Shown one piece after another: positions 10,746 through 16,506 of a stretch of DNA of 16,506 bases (positions are counted from its first letter, which is position 1; every line of letters starts with the position of its first letter). The DNA comes from Bondarzewia mesenterica (taxonomy: Eukaryota > Basidiomycota > Agaricomycetes > Russulales > Bondarzewiaceae). The notes beneath the pieces are model-generated. The model was not told the DNA's origin, did no database searches, and saw only the letters and a program-made list of their open reading frames with translations. The stretch lies in the NCBI GenBank assembly GCA_004802705.1, contig SGPL01000612.1:2090-18595 (forward strand), read 5' to 3'. A program made the position numbers and the translations under genes.

Positions 10746-13087
10746 TGTANTAAAAATGAGATTTTTGAAGATTTACAAGAAATAATCTAGAANTTGTAAC
10801 ATGCTTNCAGTNAAAATTATTCTAGAATATTGAAGTTGTATATAGGATTGCCAGTGATGATTAAACACAATGAAGCAACTGAATGTTGTNTCATAAATNG
10901 AGCTGAAGGAATGGTAGTTGGTTGAAAAGAAGATAGAATAGATGATGAACNTCTATGCTTGAATACAGTATTTGTAAAGTTAATAAGTCCACCATCTNCA
11001 ATACAACTTGAGGGCTTACTATTAAATGTGATTCCTCTTTCAAGTCCAACCCTTAATATCAAATGTAAATTGCCTAATGGTAAAACAGTCAATATCAAAT
11101 AAACTCAAGTTCCTTTAGTGCTAAACTTTGCAATGACAAACTTTACATCACAAGGAAGAATAAGAGTATATAATGTTGTTGATCTACAAAATTTTTTCTC
11201 ACATCAATCATTTTATACATGTCTATCTTGTAGATCAACTTTGCAAAGAACAATACTCATACAAAGGTTTGATGCTAAAAAAAAATCACAAGAGGTTTAA
11301 AAACTGGTGATTTGCATCAAGAATTTAGAGAGCTAGAGATACTAGATGAGATTATAACTCTGCAATGTGAAAAAAAGCTACCATATGATATTCAAGGTCA
11401 AACAAGATATCAGCTTATTACTACATATTGTCAATAAAAAAGTAATGATTATATTCCACAACATCTTCGTTATTCATTGAAATGGACTAAATTAAGCCCA
11501 TTTATTTCAAATATAAAAGAGTCTAAAAATGTAGACTTACAATAAAAGGTGATATTCAAGTCAAAGAAAACTTTATGAATAGCATCTACATTAGCTGTTA
11601 ATAATGATTAAAATGGGATGAACAATACAAGTAAGAGCTTGACACATACATATATATCTGCACAAGATTCCACACATCTTGAACAATTGAGTGTTGATTA
11701 AGAAAAAAATCAAAGAAAATACAAATGGCTGATACCATAACACAATCTAAAAAAATCAAGTTAGATGATGAGATGTTAGGCTAGCGCAAATTTGAAGAAG
11801 AACTTAGTAGCTCAAATAAAAAACAAAATAGAAATCAAATTTCTCAACAAACAAGTTTAGTTGGATTCAAGTAGAATGCTGCAACATAGAGCTGTGCATA
11901 TGATAGTTTGTTTACAATATATATGCATATATATAATGAAAATAAAGACACATAAAAGCACAAAGTTAGGCAATATCTATTGCTAAATGTGTTGACTAAA
12001 GAGATTGAAAGAGCAATTAAAATAAATGTGAATATCAATGATGCAAGAGACAAACTACATTTACAATTGAATAAGGTTGATAAAGAATTATTTCCTATGT
12101 CTAAAACAATTGGCATAGATATTTATGAATTATGCAAAATGATGTCTCAATATAAGCTTAGATTATTATATGAATCAATTAAGTTATGGTGTCAACAATG
12201 TAATACAATATTTGAAGAAATATCAATCACAAGTTCATTATGGCATACTGATTTGAGCTATAAAGGTCTGTCAACTGTAGCTATTGTGAAATTATTACTT
12301 AATCACAAAGATAAAAGATCATGTGTATCTTATATTAATAATTTTCAAAAAACAACTGTACTCAAATATTTATCTATTATCTTTCACTTAAAAATTAATC
12401 AAATAGCTGGAGACTTTGATCTCAACATAATGATTGATATAACTATATATCGGTTAAGAGGCATTATTTATTGAGGGTCTAATCACTTTACTGCAAGAAT
12501 AATTTCTAAAGATTGCAATGTATAAAAATATACTGTAGATTTACGACTTTAGCAGATGGTCTGCTGTCTACAGGGGGTCATCTGTCTGCTATTTTTTGGC
12601 TTGTCTACAGTCACAAAGGTCCTGTCTGAATGGGACATATTGAGGTCATAGATACTCTAAAACTTTTCTTCTGAGCCTGCAGTGCTCTCCATAAGAGTTC
12701 AGAGTTCAAGGAAGATCTGTTGTAATCATAACATGTATTTCTAAGTTTTCATAATGAATCACACCCTACGATTCATCCCACTCATCACCAGTGTATGTAC
12801 CAGAGTTCCAACTCATATCCTCATTATAGTCCTGCTGGTCCCATTCAGATGATATATTCAGATGTCTCATGGATGTCTACTGTCCACTCGGTCTTATCCA
12901 CCCATTTAGATCTAAGTCACCCTATCTGGGGTTACACCCTCATCTGCTAAGGTCGTAAACCTACAGTAATGGTGCATTTATGAATGGAGAATGCATATTT
13001 GAAAATATCTATTTAGAGATTATACAAATACAATTGCACTCATTAAATAAAAGATCAGCTTCAATATTAATTTATTCAAGACTTTGA
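10746..13087 (+). pseudogene. Helitron transposase, 3' part: end of Pif1-type helicase plus cysteine-peptidase-like domain
   Basis: In one frame from about 10746, NEIFEDLQEII and LKLYIGLPVMIKHNEATE lead into VPLVLNFAMTNFTSQGR (11108-11160) and SHQSFYTCLS, the conserved end of Helitron/Pif1 helicases. A frameshift in an A9 run at 11276-11285 moves the frame; the trace continues with FRELEILDEI-like and RYSLKWTKLSPF sequence. After another shift, a domain begins at about 11850: SCAYDSLFT, with a Cys codon at 11893-11895; C-x2-C at about 12190-12200; a clean 164-residue stretch at 11980-12471; then GSNHFTARI, with a His codon at 12484-12486. Cys box first and His box near the end is the order of papain-fold (USP/Ulp-like) peptidases. 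A MITE splits the next codons; beyond it NGAFMNGECIF resumes and ends in SILIYSRL at TGA 13085-13087. Stops at 11872 and 11887 (TAG for TGG) and 12472 (TGA, probably CGA) confirm decay. Confidence 0.85.
12533..12966. mobile_element. 434-bp TA-flanked MITE (Tc1/mariner-like) inside the Helitron peptidase domain
   Basis: Terminal inverted repeats of 26 bp start CTGTAG, then one variable base, TTTACGAC, one variable base, TTAGCAGATG. The two ends differ only at those two positions, both transitions. TA is present at both edges (12531-12532 and 12967-12968). Removing the element and one TA rejoins the Helitron frame exactly (Lys-Tyr-Asn-Gly-Ala-Phe), which proves it is a later insertion. It has no transposase frame, so it must have been moved in trans. 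A 6-bp hairpin (AGCAGA-TGG-TCTGCT, 12551-12565) lies at the inner edge of the left repeat. The TA duplication and end structure suggest the Tc1/mariner superfamily; no family was matched. Confidence 0.9.
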
Positions 13088-13513
13088 TGAAGTTTTAACA
13101 CAAAGTTGAAAAGATGCAAGAATCATTCATGCCGTGCAACACAGCAGCCCTTTCCTAACAAGTCTTTCAATCAAGTTTATTTTGGATGATAAATATCAAA
13201 TCATGTATTGTCATGATAGCAATGAAACATTTAACATTTGTCTTTTTATTATTTGCTTTCATTCTTTTCTAAGACTTCACTTCACTATTCAACTCGTCTC
13301 CAACTTGCTGCTCGTAGAACAAATTAACAGCGGAGAGTCTAAGAGCTGACTTAGAGACATTTATTACTTTAGTATAATACTAATAGAGCATGTTCTCAAA
13401 ATACACTTATGTTTATAGTCACTATTTGTTGTTTCAGAAAAGTTTTTGACAGATATTTATTGTCAAATCTCACACTTCTGCTGTCTGACACGACAGAAAC
13501 AAGTCCTCCTCTC
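13088..13513. other. AT-rich spacer after the Helitron, two small hairpins
   Basis: This stretch runs from the end of the Helitron frame to the next MITE and should contain the Helitron 3' terminus. Hairpins are TCTAAG-6-CTTAGA at 13338-13355 and TTTGACA-9-TGTCAAA at 13445-13467. Neither is followed by a convincing CTRR end, so the Helitron/host border is unresolved. Short frames here (for example 13134-13349) resemble nothing and are AT-driven. Base composition rises gradually in GC toward 13513. The 8-bp target site CTCCTCTC of the next element occupies 13506-13513. Confidence 0.45.
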
Positions 13514-13949
13514 CAGGGATGTGCAGACTTTGACCAAGGTCATGACGGTGGTCATCAGTGGTCATGGCCAAAAGTCAAGGATCAACGCGTGATATTGCAA
13601 TCACATGCATTGAGTATTTATCTACTTAACACATGTTGCATTTTGAGATTCAAAATAAATAAATAAATAGATAAAATCTCCTCATGAAACTGTGCACCAA
13701 CCATCCTCTAATGGAGATCCCCACAGACTGCCTTCTATCTGAGTGCTTCCCCACGATGATGCCTAAAGCTATTTTCACAAGGGAGGCCTGTATAAGGCAA
13801 CCACTGGTATAACTTATTTTGCTTATATAGCTTATTTGATATAATTTAATTCCAATTGGCTATCTCGGTTGACCCTTGACCAAGGGTCATGACTTCGGGT
13901 CATGACCTTGACCGGGTCACAGTCAATGACGAGGGTCAGAACATCACTG
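13514..13949. mobile_element. 436-bp hAT-type MITE with 8-bp target duplication
   Basis: The left end is CAGGGATGTGC and the right end, read inward, is CAGTGATGTTC (9 of 11 bases match). Both fit the hAT terminal pattern CAGGGxTG. The octamer CTCCTCTC flanks it perfectly on both sides (13506-13513 and 13950-13957), the target-duplication length of hAT elements. Just inside each end are clusters of TGACC/GGTCA, such as TTGACCAAGGTCATGAC at 13530 and TTGACCAAGGGTCATGAC at 13875, plus the perfect palindrome GGTCATGACC. Such subterminal repeats typically bind hAT transposase. There is no transposase frame, so it is non-autonomous. It sits at the border between AT-rich repeats and the GC-rich gene region. 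Confidence 0.93.
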
Positions 13950-13957
13950 CTCCTCTC

Positions 13958-14399
13958 CCCCTAGTGAGTTTCGGGGTCCTCATCCATTCCTGTATCATAC
14001 GGTCTCGGGTTCCAGTTCCGGACCCCTCTTGTCGACAGTTGAACGGTTTCGGAGCAGCTTGCCAGCGGCCCAGCACGACGTCGAGGAAGCCGAACGGCGG
14101 GCCGGCCCGGCTAATTTTAGAGACGTTCTCCTTGTCCTGACGCCTCCTTATGCATCCTGGGACCTGCTACATACGCTCTCCTTGCCGCAGGACTGTGTTT
14201 GTGGCAACGTTGTCATACGAATAGAGGTTAAAATGTCTGCTTTCAAGTTGAATTCCACATCGTACAAGCATCTGGCGATCTACACATGAGAAAAAAAAAA
14301 ATACAAGAATATATCCGAACTCCTGCTTCCTATATCGACAATTACATAAAATGCGAAGGACTACTGCACCGAGTTATGGACGAGGACGCGCGCGACCGC
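13958..14399. other. Downstream region of the aldehyde dehydrogenase gene
   Basis: This is GC-rich host DNA between the hAT MITE and the stop codon of the - strand gene at 14400. The part next to the gene (about 14280-14399) should be its 3' UTR; an A11 run at 14292-14302 (T11 on the transcript strand) lies there. Perfect palindromes CGACGTCG (about 14078) and GGGCCGGCCC (14099-14108) are seen. Two overlapping frames of 80-90 codons on + (13889-14140, 14029-14289) resemble no known protein, and one begins inside the MITE. They are probably chance, although part of an unrecognised host gene cannot be excluded. Confidence 0.4.
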
Positions 14400-16376
14400 T
14401 CAGATCGTGTGCCCGAGATTGACGTGGACAGCCTTGATGGCCGTGTAACTGCGTCCACACCGTCAGATGGGTCAGGACGCGGGAACGCGGCTCGAATCGC
14501 TACTCACTGTTGAAGGGCATACTCGCCAAGCTCTCGTCCAATGCCCGACGCCTTGTAGCCACCAAATGGAATCTGCGCGTGCAGCTGGTTCGCGCAGTTA
14601 ACCTGAAAGTCGTCGCGAACGTGCACGAAATCAGCAAGGCCATCCGTGTTAACGAAAAGAGAAAAACGCACCCAGGTCGTCCCCGCCTTGAGCCTGTGCG
14701 CCACCTTCAAGGCTCTGGTGATGTCTTGCGTGAAAACGGCGGCAGCAAGGCCGTATACGGAATCGTTAGCCTGGCGGACGACGTCGTCCTCGTCTTCAAA
14801 TTTGATGATGACGCCGACAGGTCCAAAGATCTCCTCCTGCACGATCCTCATGTCCGGCTTCGTATTCGTAAAGATGGTCGGCTTGATCCAGAAGCCCTCT
14901 TCACCGTGACGTTCACCGCCTAGATGAACTGTGGCGCCTTCGGCCTTGCCAGAGTCGATGTAGGACATGATGCGCTAATGTTCCGAAAGTCAGACGGCGA
15001 GTCGACACAGAAGGGCATTTGCTTACATCGTACTGGCCCTGCGAGACCTGTGGACCCTGGTACGAATCAACTGCGAAGGGGTCACCCAGCTTGAGCGACT
15101 GAGCCTTCTCCGTAAACCTTTTGAGGAACTCGTCGTACACGCCGGATTGGACGTAGATGCGAGAGCCAGCACAGCATGCTTGACCGTGATTCCAGCTTTA
15201 AATCGGTTGAGTTTAGAAAATAACTTTAGGACGGGGCACTAAGACTCACAAGATGCCGTGCGACGACCAGCTGACGGCGAGATCCATGTCAGCATCATTG
15301 AAGATGACGTTCGGGCTCTTGCCTCCCAACTCGAGCGTCGTGTCCTTCAAGTTGCTCTTCGCTGCAGCCTCCATGATTTTGCGCCCCACGAGGGTGCTGC
15401 CCGTGAAGGCGATCTTCTCGATCTTCATATGGGAGGATAATGCTTGGCCAACAGTAGTGCCGTAGCCGACGAGGATGTTGACGACGCCAGGAGGGAAACC
15501 GGCCTCATTGATGAGCGAGGCCATGCGCAGGGCGGTCAGTGGGGTGAATTCGGAGGGCTTGAGAATAATGGTGTTGCCGGTGGCGAGCGCAGGGCCCAGC
15601 TTCCAGCACATCAACATGACTGGGGTTGGATGTGAGCATGGTCCCAGCCAAGGTCAAGCGAACAGGAGAAGATAGTATACGCACGAGGGAAATTCCATGC
15701 GATGATTTGACCGACGACACCGATGGGTTCATGACGGGTGTAAGCAAGCTTGTTCTCGGTCGTCTCGATGACTTTGCCTTGAATCTTGTCTGCCCAACCG
15801 GCGTAGTACTTGATGGTTTCTACGCCCAAGCTGAGATCGGCTGCCTTGGCCCAGCCGAACGTCTTGCCTGGCGAAACGCGACGGAGGTCAGGGGGGTTAG
15901 GGGCTAGATAGGAAACGGTGCGCACCGTTATCCAAGGCCTCGATGGCAGCAAGCTCGTCATAGTTTTGAACCATCAGATCGCCGAGCTTGTTGAGAAGGG
16001 CGGCACGCCGAGAACCGGAAGCGTGGAGACCCCAGGTGGTATCAAATGCTCTCTGAGCAGCTTCGACCGCACGATCGACGTCTGCTACGGTAGCCTCGGC
16101 GACGGAGGTGATGACCTTCCCGTTGGCTAAAGTCGAGGGACGGAGGTGAGATCAAAAAGGCACGTGTGAGTTTATAAACAGCGTACTGGGGTTGATGACA
16201 CTTGGGTCGGGAGGAGAGTGAGCGTGGTAAACAAAGGAGAATAAGATAATGCAAACGCACTCGATGGTAGTCTTGTTGCTCCCTTCGCTGAACTTGCCGT
16301 CAATGAAGACGCCGGTGGGGAAGGCGATTTTTGCCTTGTAAACGGGGGTATCGAAATTGTGCGAGAAGGTAGTCAT
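14400..16376 (-). CDS. Aldehyde dehydrogenase (NAD(P)+), nine exons, intact
   Basis: Complement join of exons 16376-16261, 16200-16187, 16126-15926, 15867-15685, 15619-15250, 15195-15027, 14974-14672, 14602-14508 and 14448-14400 gives exactly 1500 nt, or 499 residues plus TGA. All eight introns (52-69 nt) are GT-AG; donors include GTGCGT, GTGAGT and GTAAGC. ALDH signatures fall at the same numbers as in mammalian ALDH2: Asn169 (WNFP), Lys192 and Glu195 (KPSE, cofactor binding), the 244-247 TGST glycine motif, general base Glu268 (LELGGKSP), nucleophile Cys302 (GQACCAG) and Glu399/Phe401 (EEIFGP). The enzyme oxidises aldehydes to acids with NAD(P)+; acetaldehyde is the usual fungal substrate. 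The N-terminus ([11 protein letters not shown]) has no clear mitochondrial presequence, so a cytosolic enzyme is inferred. The ATG at 16376 was chosen because the frame upstream has only a GTG (16385). The exact substrate cannot be told from sequence. Confidence 0.96.
16187..16200 (-). other. 14-nt microexon of the aldehyde dehydrogenase gene
   Basis: The sequence TGTCATCAACCCCA is bounded by AAG on its upstream side (end of a 60-nt intron, 16260-16201) and GTACGC on its downstream side (start of a 60-nt intron, 16186-16127). Splicing it in gives Asp-Val-Ile-Asn-Pro-Thr-Asn-Gly-Lys, matching the conserved INPxxGK region that nearly all ALDH proteins have at this point. Skipping it would shift the frame, because 14 is not a multiple of three. 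Confidence 0.88.
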
Positions 16377-16506
16377 TGGAGTCACGAGGAGAAGATAGAG
16401 AGGGGGTGAATGGAGGGAGGGAATGGGCGGGCGAACTATATAGGAAAACGCGGGCCAGGGGGAGCGGAGCTCCCTTGGGAGGTCATGGGACGAGGCGGGT
16501 AGACAG
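16377..16506 (-). promoter_or_regulatory. Aldehyde dehydrogenase promoter with TATA box
   Basis: On the - strand a TATA-type box CCTATATAG lies at 16444-16436, about 60 nt upstream of the ATG. It is followed by a pyrimidine-rich leader (CTCCCTCC, CCCCCTCTC) typical of fungal 5' leaders. Upstream, a GGGAGC-GGA-GCTCCC hairpin occupies 16460-16474. CCCCT pentamers in this region resemble the yeast stress-response element, but that reading is speculative in this organism. The window ends at 16506, so any upstream control sites are cut off. Confidence 0.55.

Larger units (their letters stand above)
371..13087 (+). mobile_element. Decayed fungal Helitron (Rep/helicase rolling-circle transposon), interrupted
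   Basis: The two ends of this interval encode, on the same strand and in the correct order, the parts of a single Helitron transposase: N-terminal Cys-rich region, Helitron_like_N, HUH/Y2 Rep region, the end of a Pif1-type helicase, and a C-terminal cysteine-peptidase-like domain. Helitrons move by rolling-circle replication using the Rep nuclease and the helicase. A 6.4-kb block (4306-10745) replaces the helicase core, and a MITE (12533-12966) splits the last domain. Frames are broken by many stops and several frameshifts, so the element cannot be autonomous. The true termini (5' TC; 3' hairpin plus CTRR) were not found, so the limits given are those of the protein trace, not of the element. 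Confidence 0.88.

Noticed and set aside
11980..12474. Independent 164-residue gene.
   Set aside because: The same frame continues meaningfully upstream through TAG stops (Cys box) and downstream past TGA (His box); it is the cleanest piece of the Helitron C-terminal domain.
5447..12500. TAA/TAG might encode Gln (alternative nuclear code), since most in-frame stops sit at Gln positions.
   Set aside because: Stops also replace Trp and Arg, conserved His and Cys residues are lost by the same base changes, frameshifts occur, and the adjacent aldehyde dehydrogenase uses the standard code and ends at TGA.
13338..13355. Hairpin TCTAAG-6-CTTAGA as the Helitron 3' terminal hairpin.
   Set aside because: The stem is short and AT-rich and no convincing CTRR terminus follows within about 12 bases; kept only as a spacer feature.
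14449..14507. tRNA gene suggested by GATTCGAGCC resembling a B box.
   Set aside because: No A box or cloverleaf is present, and the site lies within a well-supported 59-nt intron.
14510..15907. Open frames on + antisense to the aldehyde dehydrogenase.
   Set aside because: They mirror GC-rich coding sequence of the - strand gene, cross its introns and show no protein similarity.
16383..16385. Earlier start (GTG) for the aldehyde dehydrogenase.
   Set aside because: GTG is not a normal start in fungal nuclear genes; ATG at 16376 gives the usual ALDH length.

Overview
The window looks like a chromosome segment from a filamentous fungus, most likely a basidiomycete of the Agaricomycetes type. 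The clues are a host gene cut by eight introns of 52-69 nt, several with GTGCGT-type donor sites, next to a long AT-rich block of nested, decayed transposable elements that includes a fungal Rep/helicase Helitron. The species cannot be named from the sequence.

Layout, left to right. (1) Bases 371-4305 hold the 5' part of a degraded Helitron transposase on the + strand: an N-terminal Cys-rich DUF6570-like region, the Helitron_like_N domain, the HUH nuclease region and the two-tyrosine motif. (2) Bases 4306-10745 are a block of different composition that sits where the middle of the Helitron helicase should be. It starts with a 68-bp minisatellite and a 130-bp-period duplication, followed by two decayed, intron-containing, convergent genes: one on + (5447-7888) with a Zn2Cys6-like motif and very acidic and Gln/Lys-rich tracts, and one on - (10120-8091) with acidic and basic tracts. 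I recognise neither gene. (3) Bases 10746-13087 resume the Helitron reading frame at the end of the Pif1-type helicase and run into a C-terminal papain-fold-like cysteine peptidase domain. A 434-bp TA-flanked MITE (12533-12966) splits that domain. (4) Bases 13514-13949 are a 436-bp hAT-type MITE with a perfect 8-bp target duplication. (5) From about 13950 the DNA turns GC-rich, and an intact nine-exon aldehyde dehydrogenase gene (- strand, 16376-14400, 499 aa) fills the right end with its TATA-type promoter.

The Helitron and the block inside it are dead. Nearly all premature stops fall where Gln (CAA/CAG) or Trp (TGG) is expected, with a few at Arg (CGA). This is a C-to-T / G-to-A pattern like repeat-induced point mutation (RIP) or methyl-C deamination. 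Catalytic or metal-binding residues have been lost by the same class of change. The aldehyde dehydrogenase is untouched, so the mutational process stops at the repeat/host boundary. Only the aldehyde dehydrogenase is expected to make a working protein; its likely role is NAD(P)-dependent oxidation of aldehydes such as acetaldehyde in the cytosol.
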